Positions 5,939 through 12,480 of a stretch of 27,267 bases of DNA are shown here, piece by piece. Origin of the DNA: a virus. Numbering within the stretch: the stretch's first letter is position 1; every line of letters starts with the position of its first letter. The translations under genes and the position numbers were made by a program. A model generated the notes under the pieces. It did not search any database. It had not been told where the DNA came from and saw only the letters and a list, made by a program, of their open reading frames with translations. The stretch spans positions 1 through 27,267 of the IMG/VR virus record IMGVR_UViG_3300045996_000833. One strand, given 5' to 3'.

Positions 5939-5957
5939 ATCAAGGGAGCAGGACATG
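5933..5957 (+). repeat. Duplicated ribosome-binding leader, copy 2
   Basis: This copy matches 5494-5520 over TCATAGATCAA, then GGGAGCAGGACATG, with one A missing. It supplies the stop of the preceding gene and the Shine-Dalgarno and ATG of the next. Confidence 0.7.
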
Positions 5958-6215
5958 CCGACAACCACCGACACCACCCGCAGCAATCTCATCGCTGGTG
6001 ATCAGAGCGCGGACGTTGAGGCGGCCATTGATAGCGTCCTGAGAGCGCAGGGAACTCGGCTTTCCAACTACATGCCAAGCACGCAAGCCAAGATAAGGGA
6101 AGCGATGGCGTCAGTCCTCGTCGGCGCACGGGCGACCGCTGTGGCGGAGTATTCGACAGGAAACAAGCGATGGCCCCGTGAAGAAGATGACGAGAACAAC
6201 GAGGAGGGCGCATGA
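5955..6215 (+). CDS. Hypothetical 86-residue early protein
   Basis: The start at 5955 is chosen for the strong GGGAG site in the duplicated leader; the frame stays open upstream to 5805 but only by shadowing the preceding gene. The product starts MPTTTDTTRSNLIAGDQSAD, looks helical in the middle (SVLRAQGTRLSNYMPSTQAK, then IREAMASVLV) and ends with a very acidic tail (REEDDENNEEGA). No family recognised. The next gene overlaps it by ATGA. Confidence 0.65.
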   Translation: MPTTTDTTRSNLIAGDQSADVEAAIDSVLRAQGTRLSNYMPSTQAKIREAMASVLVGARATAVAEYSTGNKRWPREEDDENNEEGA

Positions 6216-6412
6216 CCGCCCCCATCACCCCTGAAGAACTGGCAATCGCCCAATGGCTCAAAGAGGTGGAGCGGAGAGCAATCGAGCAATGGCTGATCGA
6301 GATGGAGCGGAAAGAGGCGCGGATGCCAGCGCCTAAGTGGTGGCAAGATTCCTATCTGGACGGAGATTATGTGCGCGTTGGTTCCAGGCAATCACACGAA
6401 TGGGGAGAGTGA
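6212..6412 (+). CDS. Hypothetical 66-residue early protein
   Basis: It starts with an ATGA overlap on the preceding gene. The product opens with a charged amphipathic helix in which LAIAQWLKEVERR (10-22) is followed by the similar AIEQWLIEMERKE (23-35), suggesting a tandem duplication of a 13-residue helical unit. The rest is PAPKWWQDSYLDGDYVRVG. No membrane segment or known motif. Function unknown. Confidence 0.7.
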   Translation: MTAPITPEELAIAQWLKEVERRAIEQWLIEMERKEARMPAPKWWQDSYLDGDYVRVGSRQSHEWGE

Positions 6413-6413
6413 A

Positions 6414-6734
6414 ATGGGGACAACTACCCTCACGGAAAGCAGCACGAACATGACTGGTGATCCGAACGCCGTAGCGCGCTGCTGCCGCATCTCCGCGACC
6501 ATGTTGGAGATGGCGGACAACGGAGAAACCTACGAAGGCGCAACGCTCAAGCGCATTCGGGATGCAAACAACGGACAGGCTCAACTCCTTCGCGCCGCCG
6601 CCGACATTTCGGATGAAATGCTGGCGGCGCTGAAGGATGCGACATACGCGCTCGCGCTCCATGCGCATCACACCGGCAACGAGGATTGCCTGAAAGCAGC
6701 CCGCGCCGCCATCGCGAAAACAGAGGGCCGCTGA
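6414..6734 (+). CDS. Hypothetical 106-residue early protein
   Basis: The ATG at 6414 (MGTTTLTESSTN) lies just after GGGGAGAGTGAA, so I prefer it to the upstream in-frame codon at 6369. The protein is mostly helical: NAVARCCRISATMLEMADNG, LKRIRDANNGQAQLLRAAAD, ALKDATYALALHAHHTGNED. No catalytic or zinc-binding pattern stands out. The next gene starts one base after its stop. Function unknown. Confidence 0.7.
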   Translation: MGTTTLTESSTNMTGDPNAVARCCRISATMLEMADNGETYEGATLKRIRDANNGQAQLLRAAADISDEMLAALKDATYALALHAHHTGNEDCLKAARAAIAKTEGR

Positions 6735-6735
6735 C

Positions 6736-6921
6736 ATGGACGACCACAGCATCCGATACGAGCAGGACGTGCAGAACGAATGGGTCTGGCGGGCCATCTG
6801 CACGTGTGGCGAGACTTTCAGCGGCACAGTCAGAGAGGTCTTTGCTGCCGCCGCCGACCATTTCGACAAGGTTGACGCGGAAGCTGCCGCACTCAGGGAC
6901 GAACAACGGAGGGCATCATGA
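6736..6921 (+). CDS. Hypothetical 61-residue early protein with CTCG motif
   Basis: It begins MDDHSIRYEQDVQNEWVWRA and contains a single CTCG knuckle (22-25), followed by ETFSGTVREVFAAAADHFDK, a helix. The pattern recalls half of a treble-clef zinc finger, but a second pair of ligands is missing, so metal binding would need a partner. The gene is packed between neighbours with 1 bp before and an ATGA overlap after. Function unknown. Confidence 0.7.
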   Translation: MDDHSIRYEQDVQNEWVWRAICTCGETFSGTVREVFAAAADHFDKVDAEAAALRDEQRRAS

Positions 6922-7139
6922 CCACCAAGCCAGACATGCCAACGCAGGAGCAGATTAACATCGCCGTCCATTGGCTTCAGTCCAACGAGGGCGACGTGGA
7001 AGAGCAGGCCGCATGCGAGGCCGTCGCCGACTGGATCAATGCGCTCGTGTTCAACGCCTATCTCCTCAAGGCCGCGCGTGAGGCCGGGGTGCCGGTGGCA
7101 AAGGTCCGCAAGAAGCTTCTGGAAAAGATTGGAGAGTGA
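6918..7139 (+). CDS. Hypothetical 73-residue early protein
   Basis: The product starts MTTKPDMPTQEQINIAVHWL, then SNEGDVEEQAACEAVADWIN, and ends with a basic helix VAKVRKKLLEKIGE. Similar INIAV.WL..NEGD...AC..VADW proteins occur in alphaproteobacterial phages as I remember, without a known role. It is all-helical with no membrane segment. Start by ATGA overlap. Confidence 0.75.
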   Translation: MTTKPDMPTQEQINIAVHWLQSNEGDVEEQAACEAVADWINALVFNAYLLKAAREAGVPVAKVRKKLLEKIGE

Positions 7140-7140
7140 C

Positions 7141-7320
7141 ATGCACACCTTCCGATATGTAAGTGAAGACAGGCTCTGGGTCGTCGGTCACTACCAGCCC
7201 AATCAAATGGACGGCGGCGCGTTCTGGATCTCCATGCGTGACTGTTCCAGCAAGGACGAGGCCGCAGCTTGGGTCTCCTACCTCAACGGCGGCACCATCC
7301 CGAAAGTAGAATACCGATGA
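7141..7320 (+). CDS. Hypothetical 59-residue early protein
   Basis: The ATG at 7141 is one base past the previous stop and follows GGAGAGTGAC, which decides this start over the open frame upstream. The product reads MHTFRYVSEDRLWVVGHY, then GGAFWISMRDCSSKDEAAAW and VSYLNGG, a small beta-beta-alpha layout (strands, then a helix with KDEAAAWVSYLN). No function known. Confidence 0.75.
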   Translation: MHTFRYVSEDRLWVVGHYQPNQMDGGAFWISMRDCSSKDEAAAWVSYLNGGTIPKVEYR

Positions 7321-7514
7321 CCACAACAGGAACCTGCGACGTATGCGAGACCAAGGACGTGGAGATCTCGCGCTATGACCTGAGCGGGCTCGAAACCTGG
7401 GCCTGCAATAAATGCACAGGATGGGACGACGATCCGATTCAACGGGAGATCGAGCGCGACACGCGCAATGCCATTTCACTGGGGAAAATGTTCACGACTC
7501 TTTTCAAGGGCTAG
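7317..7514 (+). CDS. Small zinc-ribbon-like protein, 65 residues
   Basis: It starts by ATGA overlap. Two CxxC knuckles, Cys7/Cys10 (CDVC) and Cys30/Cys33 (CNKC), are 20 residues apart, the spacing of a rubredoxin-like zinc ribbon. The tail (IQREIERDTRNAISLGKMF) is a helix. Small zinc ribbons in early phage operons often bind nucleic acid or RNA polymerase, but that is inference from the fold only. Confidence 0.75.
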   Translation: MTTTGTCDVCETKDVEISRYDLSGLETWACNKCTGWDDDPIQREIERDTRNAISLGKMFTTLFKG

Positions 7515-7535
7515 TATTCAACCGGGGTTTATGCC

Positions 7536-7880
7536 ATGACGGGCAATTATAACAGGTCATCGTTAGCCGACGTTCTGGACGATGCTGCCGATTTCATCAG
7601 AGACATTGACGGCGGGAACCGCGAGGAGGTCACGGGGTGGAAAAGCGAAGAGGCGATGGCGACGTGGCTGAACATCCTGAGCGCACGGGCCTATGCCAGC
7701 GAAATGCTGGTCGAGCTCAACCGCGCCGCCTCAGAGCATAAGGACGCTGCGGTGCTGTTGCGGGCACGGCATCCGCAGATCGCCGAGATCTATGACCGCG
7801 CGTCTGCGCGCATTCGGGCGCTGATAGCGCGGGCCGACAATATTCGGGTCGTACTGAAGAATGGAGGACTGTTGCTATGA
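7536..7880 (+). CDS. Hypothetical 114-residue helical protein
   Basis: The ATG at 7536 gives MTGNYNRSSLADVLDDAADF; another ATG lies five bases upstream in a different frame. The protein appears all-helical, with SARAYASEMLVELNRAASEH and IAEIYDRASARIRALIARAD as amphipathic helices. No known motif. A 21-bp gap precedes it, one of the few in this operon, and the next gene overlaps by ATGA. Confidence 0.7.
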   Translation: MTGNYNRSSLADVLDDAADFIRDIDGGNREEVTGWKSEEAMATWLNILSARAYASEMLVELNRAASEHKDAAVLLRARHPQIAEIYDRASARIRALIARADNIRVVLKNGGLLL

Positions 7881-8131
7881 TTGGCTTTGATGAACTGCAA
7901 CGGAAGGTCGAGGATCGCCTCGCGGATTCCGTCGAGCATCGCGTGTCGATGGAGATCGTCGCGCTGGAGAATGCCGTCACCAACCTGTGGCGGATGCTTC
8001 TCGGCACTGACCCTGCCCTGCGGGCAGAGGTACTGAAGAGGGAACTGGAGATCTGGCCCGCAGCCGGAAACCTGCGCGCCCTGATCGAGGAAATCCGCGA
8101 CCGCAACGACAATACAAAGTGGAGGGTGTGA
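7877..8131 (+). CDS. Hypothetical 84-residue helical protein
   Basis: The product starts MIGFDELQRKVEDRLADSVE and continues as long helices (VSMEIVALENAVTNLWRMLL, LRAEVLKRELEIW, LRALIEEIRDRND). It could form a coiled coil. No family is recognised. It is tied by one- and four-base overlaps to both neighbours, so it is probably cotranslated with the next 55-residue protein. Confidence 0.7.
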   Translation: MIGFDELQRKVEDRLADSVEHRVSMEIVALENAVTNLWRMLLGTDPALRAEVLKRELEIWPAAGNLRALIEEIRDRNDNTKWRV

Positions 8132-8298
8132 TGAACTTTATCTTGTTCGAGCTTGCCTGTGAAATGTTGGGCGCTCTGAAAGATCTGAGTCTCTACCGCG
8201 ACGAGGAATCGGCGGAGGCCGCAGACGCCATCATCGCCAAGGCCGAGGCTGCCGGGATTGTCGTCCCGATTGTAGTCCCCGTGGTGGAGGTGGAATGA
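8131..8298 (+). CDS. Hypothetical 55-residue protein ahead of the recombination genes
   Basis: The ATG at 8131 shares a base with the previous stop (TGATG) and follows GGAGGGTG, a good ribosome-binding site. The product is MNFILFELACEMLGALKDLS, an acidic helix with EESAEAADAIIAKAEAAG, and a Val/Pro-rich end. It ends by ATGA overlap with the RecB-like gene. The coupling at both ends supports it despite its size. No function can be assigned. Confidence 0.65.
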   Translation: MNFILFELACEMLGALKDLSLYRDEESAEAADAIIAKAEAAGIVVPIVVPVVEVE

Positions 8299-9047
8299 GC
8301 GCCTTCGCACGATATGGCATCGAGCGCCTGTCGCCATCGAGCCTGAACTGCTGGATCTCATCCCCCGGTATATGGGCGCTGAGATACCTCGGCGGGCTGA
8401 AGGAAGAAGGCAACGCCAGCATGTGGCGCGGCTCTGCCGTCGAGGCGGGGCTGCACCGCATCTTACTTGGCATGGGGTTAGAGCATGCCGTCGGCGACAT
8501 GTACGAGGAATATGATCAACGCTGTCAGGGCGAGGTGTCGGACCTGATCGAGAAGGAAGCCAAGTTGCTGGAGCCGATGCTGAAGGTGGCGCACGACTGG
8601 TACACCCAGATCCCTGGAGAGGTCTCGCTCGCGGCCACGCAGCTTAAGGTGGAGACAAGGCTCGACGGGGTCAGCATCCCGATCATTGGGTATCTGGATT
8701 TCACCTTCATGGAAGGCCCAGACATCGACTGCAAGACCACCAAGGCCTGCCCGTCGAAGCCTCGGCCCGACCACGTCAGGCAGCTTGCGCTGTACTGGCA
8801 GGCACGCCGGCGACCACAGTCCCTGCTCTACATCACCGACAAGAAATACGCCCACTATGTGGTGCCCGAGGAAGACCTGAGACAGGGCATTGTGGACCTG
8901 ACACGCGCGGCACAGTCGCTTGAGCGGTTCCTGACGTTCGTGCCTGACGCCGACACTGCCATCCGCTCACTGCCGATGGACACGGAGTCATTCATGTTTT
9001 CCGACGCAGCGCGCCTGAAGCTGGCGCAACTCAACGAGGTGTTCTGA
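8295..9047 (+). CDS. RecB/Cas4-like PD-(D/E)XK exonuclease
   Basis: The 250-residue protein has the order of a RecB-family nuclease: SPSSLNCW (13-20), RGSAVEAGLH with His54, GYLDFTF with Asp135, DIDCKTTK with Asp145 and Lys147, and QLALY with Gln163 and Tyr167. These correspond to the metal-binding Asp, the (D/E)xK pair and the QxxxY motif. No iron-sulphur cysteines of Cas4 are seen. Standing next to a Rad52-type annealing protein, it is probably the 5'-3' exonuclease that makes single strands for recombination, the role of lambda Exo. Confidence 0.85.
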   Translation: MSAFARYGIERLSPSSLNCWISSPGIWALRYLGGLKEEGNASMWRGSAVEAGLHRILLGMGLEHAVGDMYEEYDQRCQGEVSDLIEKEAKLLEPMLKVAHDWYTQIPGEVSLAATQLKVETRLDGVSIPIIGYLDFTFMEGPDIDCKTTKACPSKPRPDHVRQLALYWQARRRPQSLLYITDKKYAHYVVPEEDLRQGIVDLTRAAQSLERFLTFVPDADTAIRSLPMDTESFMFSDAARLKLAQLNEVF

Positions 9048-9784
9048 TGTTGTTCTCTGACAAACAGATAAAGGATCTGGCTGCGCCGCTCAGTGCGAGC
9101 CACGTCAAGAGCCGCAAGCAGGGAGGGCGATACCTGTCCTACATCGAGGGATGGTGGGCCATAGCCGAGGCCAACAGGATCTTTGGCTTCGATCAGTGGA
9201 ACCGTGAGACCTTGGAAATCAAATGCGTTGCCGATGCAGAGCGCACTATCGGTGCTGGCAGGGATGCCGGATGGGGCGTGACCTACACGGCGAAGGTCCG
9301 CATCACCGTTGGTGGGATCGTGCGCGAGGGTTGCGGCACGGGCCACGGCATCGACCGCGACAGGGGCTTGGCGCATGAGAGCGCATTGAAGGAAGCCGAG
9401 ACCGACGCGATGAAAAGAGCGTTGATGACCTTCGGCAATGCCTTCGGGTTGGCGTTGTACGACAAGGAACAGGCCAACGTCGTGGATGACACGCCGCCGG
9501 CGAATGCCGCCACCAAGGGTGTCTCTGCGAAGTCGCCGCCTGTCGATGAGTTTGGATTGGAGGCTCACCCCACCATGGCGAAGAACGCTGCCGAGTATGT
9601 CGCGCTGGCGAAGAACGCGATGAAGACATCGAAGAACCTGAAAGACCTTCAGCAGTGGTGGGGCGTGGAGAAAGCCAACCGCGACAAGTACAAGCTGAAA
9701 CCGGGAGAGGGCCCCGGCCTGGATCTGATTATTGCTTATGAGGATCTCAAGGACGCCTTCAAATCTGAAACCGTAGGAGGATAA
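9047..9784 (+). CDS. Rad52/22-family single-strand annealing protein
   Basis: The 245-residue protein has the Rad52-family fold features: a basic N-terminal region with VKSRKQGGRYLSYIEGWWAI (20-39), FGFDQWNRETLEI, beta strands (GVTYTAKVRITVGG), GTGHGID, and the helix ALKEAETDAMKRALMTFGNA with FGLALY. This core is in the first 145 residues; the rest is a linker and a helical C-terminus. Phage Rad52-like proteins anneal complementary strands in recombination and DNA-end repair. It is coupled to the nuclease upstream (TGATG) and followed after one base by an SSB-tail protein. Confidence 0.85.
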   Translation: MLFSDKQIKDLAAPLSASHVKSRKQGGRYLSYIEGWWAIAEANRIFGFDQWNRETLEIKCVADAERTIGAGRDAGWGVTYTAKVRITVGGIVREGCGTGHGIDRDRGLAHESALKEAETDAMKRALMTFGNAFGLALYDKEQANVVDDTPPANAATKGVSAKSPPVDEFGLEAHPTMAKNAAEYVALAKNAMKTSKNLKDLQQWWGVEKANRDKYKLKPGEGPGLDLIIAYEDLKDAFKSETVGG

Positions 9785-9785
9785 A

Positions 9786-10025
9786 GTGGCATACGAGCAG
9801 AGAGACAACTCAGGCGCAGTCTTCGTCAATGACAAGGACGGCGTGGAATCGCGACCGGATCGCACCGGCACCGCGATGATCGGCGGGAAGATGTATTACA
9901 TCTCAGGCTGGCTGAAGAGTGGAAGCAAGGGACCGTTCCTGAGCCTCGCCTTCAAGCCGGTCGAGGAGAAGGCGAAGAAAGCGCCCCCGACGAGGAGCGA
10001 GCTCGACGAGGAGATTCCCTTTTAA
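9786..10025 (+). CDS. Small ssDNA-binding-like protein with SSB-type acidic tail
   Basis: The product has 79 residues, beginning at a GTG behind GTAGGAGGATAAA. A compact beta-rich body (RTGTAMIGGKMYYISGWL, GPFLSLAFKP) is followed by a short linker and the C-terminus LDEEIPF. That ending is nearly identical to the DDDIPF tip of bacterial SSB, which docks DNA-repair enzymes. The body is shorter than a full SSB OB fold. I recall similar proteins in many phages. Its place directly after the nuclease and Rad52 genes supports a role in recombination or replication. Confidence 0.7.
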   Translation: MAYEQRDNSGAVFVNDKDGVESRPDRTGTAMIGGKMYYISGWLKSGSKGPFLSLAFKPVEEKAKKAPPTRSELDEEIPF

Positions 10026-10026
10026 G

Positions 10027-10341
10027 ATGGACAATCGCCCCATCTCGGAGCAGTTCCGCACCGTCGGTGACCAGTGGGTTGATGCCGATGCTGCCGCGAA
10101 TCTGTTGGAGGAGTTGAAGTCAGCCCACTTGGCGCAATGGATGCTCGCACTGGGCGACATGCCCGTCAGTCGAGCGGAGATGCAAGTGAAAGGATCAGAA
10201 CAATGGCAACGCTACATCGAGAGAATGTGTCTTGCCCGCCGAGAAGCGAACCTCCTGAAGGTCAGGAAGGAAGAACTGAACATGAGGGCCCAGGAGCAGA
10301 ACAGCGCAGAGGCTACCCGCCGAGCGGAGATGAAGATCTAG
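10027..10341 (+). CDS. Hypothetical 104-residue protein
   Basis: It begins one base after the SSB-tail gene (MDNRPISEQFRTVGDQWVDA) and appears helical: AAANLLEELKSAHLAQWMLA, then RYIERMCLARREANLLKVRK. The N-terminal part and the SAEATRRAEMKI end resemble proteins found next to phage recombination genes, with no known activity. Its last 139 bp overlap the start of the DnaJ-type zinc-finger gene in another frame. Confidence 0.7.
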   Translation: MDNRPISEQFRTVGDQWVDADAAANLLEELKSAHLAQWMLALGDMPVSRAEMQVKGSEQWQRYIERMCLARREANLLKVRKEELNMRAQEQNSAEATRRAEMKI

Positions 10342-10475
10342 GCTGCGCGTGCGAGGGCACCCGCGAATGCGTTTCCTGCTGGGGCGACGGTTATGTCTGG
10401 GCTGGCGATGAGGAAGACGAGCCGTGCGATGAGTGTGGTGGCACCGGCTTTTGTCAGCGGTGCAATGAGGAGTGA
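10203..10475 (+). CDS. DnaJ-type zinc-finger small protein
   Basis: The 90-residue product has a hydrophilic first half and a Cys-rich second half: CAC (48-50), CVSCWGDG (56-63), CDECGGTG (75-82), CQRC (84-87). Two elements match the CxxCxGxG repeat of DnaJ. The start at 10203 follows AAAGGA at a spacing of 8 nt. Because no start codon exists after the upstream gene ends, the two must overlap by at least 116 nt out of frame, unless a frameshift joins them. Single DnaJ-like zinc fingers in phages probably bind proteins or nucleic acid. Confidence 0.6.
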   Translation: MATLHRENVSCPPRSEPPEGQEGRTEHEGPGAEQRRGYPPSGDEDLGCACEGTRECVSCWGDGYVWAGDEEDEPCDECGGTGFCQRCNEE

Positions 10476-10776
10476 GTTCTCGACCAAGACCCAGACCGCA
10501 GCCCTCAAGCGCAGCGATGGTCGATGTGAGGGTTGCGGGTGTCTTTTGGTGCCAGCGTTCACGAACTACGACCACGACAAGCCGTGTGGGCTGGGTGGTG
10601 ACAACTCGCTAGAGAATTGCAGGGTGCTATGCAAGACGTGCCACAATCTAAAGACACACAAGAGCGATCTCCCGCGCATGCGGAAGGCCGACCGGCAACG
10701 AAAGAAAGCCTTCGGCATCAGGAAAGCGAAGCGCCGGATTCCCGGCAGGAAGTTCAATGGGATGCCGAGCAGATGA
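10465..10776 (+). CDS. HNH endonuclease
   Basis: The 103-residue product has an HNH core: CEGC (21-24), YDHDKPCGLGGDNSLENCRV (35-54) with His37 as general base and Asn51, and CKTCH (56-60) with the second zinc pair and a metal-ligand His60. The start at 10465 overlaps the previous stop by 11 bp, as ATGAGGAGTGA. The last 40 residues are very basic (RMRKADRQRKKAFGIRKAKR), suiting DNA binding. Small HNH enzymes in early phage regions may nick host or rival DNA or be homing-like; no intron is seen. Confidence 0.85.
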   Translation: MRSEFSTKTQTAALKRSDGRCEGCGCLLVPAFTNYDHDKPCGLGGDNSLENCRVLCKTCHNLKTHKSDLPRMRKADRQRKKAFGIRKAKRRIPGRKFNGMPSR

Positions 10777-10781
10777 CGTTC

Positions 10782-10835
10782 TTGGCGCAAATGGCGCATT
10801 GCTTACGCGCCAAAGTTGACCAGGATTTTCTTTAT
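10782..10835 (+). terminator. Weak hairpin between the HNH and exported Gly/His-rich genes
   Basis: TTGGCGC (10782-10788) pairs with GCGCCAA (10807-10813), and a short TTTTCTTT lies about 12 nt later. The distance to the T-run is too long for a standard terminator. It sits in the largest gap (101 bp) of this part of the operon and could give partial termination or RNA processing. Confidence 0.25.
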
Positions 10836-10877
10836 GTTCCTGGCGAAAGTTTTCTAGCAACCAACAGGAGGCTACCG

Positions 10878-11123
10878 ATGAAGACGATAATTACAGTGCT
10901 TGCGTTTCTCTCGTTCAGCTATGGGCAGATCGCCATCGCTGGTGGTGGTGACAGGCCAGTCGGCGGCGGCGGTGACAAGCCGGTCGCTGACGGTGGTGGG
11001 CATTCCGGCAATCACGGCAAGGGCGGAGGTCACTCTGGCGCTTCCGGTGGGAAGGGCGGAGGGAATGGTGGACATGGCGGTGGACACGGCGGCGGTCATG
11101 GTGGCGGGCGCGGTGGACGATGA
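10878..11123 (+). CDS. Exported Gly/His-rich repeat protein
   Basis: The 81-residue product begins with a classical signal peptide (MKTIITVLAFLSFSYGQIA, cleavage likely after AIA at about 21) and continues as almost pure Gly/His/Ser repeats of the GGHGGG type, ending GGGRGGR. The ATG at 10878 follows CAGGAGG. The mature part has no fold and could bind metal through its histidines or coat a surface. A secreted low-complexity protein is unexpected among early DNA-metabolism genes. The next gene starts by ATGA overlap. Function unknown. Confidence 0.7.
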   Translation: MKTIITVLAFLSFSYGQIAIAGGGDRPVGGGGDKPVADGGGHSGNHGKGGGHSGASGGKGGGNGGHGGGHGGGHGGGRGGR

Positions 11124-11566
11124 GCGAGGCCACATGCAAGAGGTGCGACGGCAAGCGCGAGTGGCGCGAAGGCATGGGCTTCGGCCTCTATTGGTGCCCA
11201 ACGTGCTTTGCTTGGGGCAACGGCAACGACACTTGGGGTCGGGTGACCGATGAAAGCCCGCCGAGGGTACAGAGTGAGATTGAACCGACATTTCCGTTTG
11301 ACAGTTCAGGCTATTTGCAGGGCCTGATTGACGGGGCCGAGGCCGAGATTGAAACCCTTCGCGCCGAGGTCGAACGCTGGCATCAAAGATGCGTCAGAAC
11401 CGAGGAAGCCCTGCAAGCTGCTGACAGGAAAATAGGAGAGCTTTCCATGCAAATTGTAGAGTTGCAGAAGGCAGTCCAGTTCTGGAAGGCGTCTGACGAG
11501 GCCAAGTTCAAAGCTCTGTGCGAGGCCGTAGATCGCGCTGACGATATGCGGAGGAATAAGCCATGA
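11120..11566 (+). CDS. Zinc-finger plus coiled-coil protein
   Basis: The 148-residue protein has an N-terminal zinc ribbon (Cys6/Cys9 and Cys26/Cys29 in CKRC and CPTC), a linker, and a long helix from about 66 to 130 with heptad-like spacing (AEAEIETLRAEVERWHQRCV, LSMQIVELQKAVQ). It probably forms a coiled-coil dimer with a metal-binding head. No specific family is recognised. It is coupled at both ends to the exported protein and the next large hypothetical. Confidence 0.65.
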   Translation: MSEATCKRCDGKREWREGMGFGLYWCPTCFAWGNGNDTWGRVTDESPPRVQSEIEPTFPFDSSGYLQGLIDGAEAEIETLRAEVERWHQRCVRTEEALQAADRKIGELSMQIVELQKAVQFWKASDEAKFKALCEAVDRADDMRRNKP

Positions 11567-12480
11567 CTGACACCCCAGACTATGCGGAACTGATAGGGAG
11601 GCTGCGGGACCCTCTCGTTGCTGATGACGTGTTGTGCATTGACGCCGCCGACGCCATAGAACGCCTGAAGGGGGATGTGGCGGAAAAGGATAGAGAGATA
11701 AACGAGGCACTTCAATTAACGGAAAGCTGTTCAACGCTGAAGGACATGGCGTCAGCCTGCATCGAAGGGGCGATCTGGAAGCATCGCGCCGAAGCCGCCG
11801 ACGCCATAGAACGCCTGACGGGAGAGGTGGAGGATAGTGGAAAACTAATCCAAGACCTTGAAAAGCTCTATGACGAATACCGTGAGCGCGCTCTAGCCGC
11901 CGAAGCCCAACTCTCCCAAGCCAAGGCAGCGGCGCTGGAAGAAGCGGCGCGGTGTGTGCCGTCGAACTGGTGTGACTCGATGCTTACTGGCCCGGACAAG
12001 GTAGCGGAGTTCGATGACGGTCCCGCCGTCGAGCTATTGCTGAATGCAGTTCGCAACCGCATCCGCGCCCTCATCGACACCCCCGCTCCCGCCCCAGAGA
12101 GTAACCCGGTGCAAGGTGCAGAGCCTGTTGGCAAGCATCCGCTGCGAACAGCAGGCCGAACAGTGGGTGCAAATCCCGCGACCGGGGCCGCTCCCGCCCC
12201 AGAGAGAAAGGAGGGGGCCGACTATTCAGCCCTCACGCGCGAGGAGATCGAATACGTCGATCCGAAATGCGAGGAGTTGTTCAAACGGAGCCGCCCCGCC
12301 CCTATGGGGGAGGAGGAGATAGCGCGGATTATTCTTGACGCATGGCTTTTGCCTGACAGCAGCGAATGGCATCGCAGCGCCGCCCGCAATGTCATTGCAC
12401 ACATTAAAAGGGCCGTTTGGGGCAATTGTCTGGAACAAGCCCGCGCCGTCATCGCCCACATTAACGGGGGAGCCAAATGA
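11563..12480 (+). CDS. Repeat-containing Ea22-like hypothetical protein
   Basis: The 305-residue helical protein starts MTDTPDYAELIGRLRDPLVA, like many variable phage early proteins of the Ea22 type. It is modular: AADAIERL occurs twice, encoded by a perfect 25-bp direct repeat (11644-11668 and 11794-11818), and APAPE occurs twice, encoded by a 19-bp repeat (12083-12101 and 12188-12206). VIAHI also occurs twice near the end. Coiled-coil segments fill 55-130. Such genes are fast-evolving mosaics with no known activity. Confidence 0.65.
   Translation: MTDTPDYAELIGRLRDPLVADDVLCIDAADAIERLKGDVAEKDREINEALQLTESCSTLKDMASACIEGAIWKHRAEAADAIERLTGEVEDSGKLIQDLEKLYDEYRERALAAEAQLSQAKAAALEEAARCVPSNWCDSMLTGPDKVAEFDDGPAVELLLNAVRNRIRALIDTPAPAPESNPVQGAEPVGKHPLRTAGRTVGANPATGAAPAPERKEGADYSALTREEIEYVDPKCEELFKRSRPAPMGEEEIARIILDAWLLPDSSEWHRSAARNVIAHIKRAVWGNCLEQARAVIAHINGGAK
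11644..11818 (+). repeat. 25-bp perfect direct repeat, 150-bp period, inside a gene
   Basis: The unit at 11644-11668 (GCCGCCGACGCCATAGAACG plus CCTGA) recurs exactly at 11794-11818. The 150-bp offset is 50 codons, so the repeat is in frame and recombination between copies would delete a module without breaking the gene. Confidence 0.8.
12083..12206 (+). repeat. 19-bp direct repeat, 105-bp period, inside the same gene
   Basis: CCGCTCCCGCCCCAGAGAG at 12083-12101 recurs at 12188-12206. The offset is 35 codons, again in frame, and encodes the duplicated APAPE linker. Confidence 0.8.

Noticed and set aside
6333-7148. Leftward open frame of 271 codons opposite the small early genes
   Set aside because: It crosses several coupled small genes with good starts. 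Its Cys/Ser/Arg-rich translation has no recognisable domain. Some doubt remains because the small genes are all of unknown function.
8855-9871. Leftward open frame of 338 codons opposite the RecB-like and Rad52-like genes
   Set aside because: Both rightward genes have clear family motifs and ribosome-binding sites; the antisense frame has neither.
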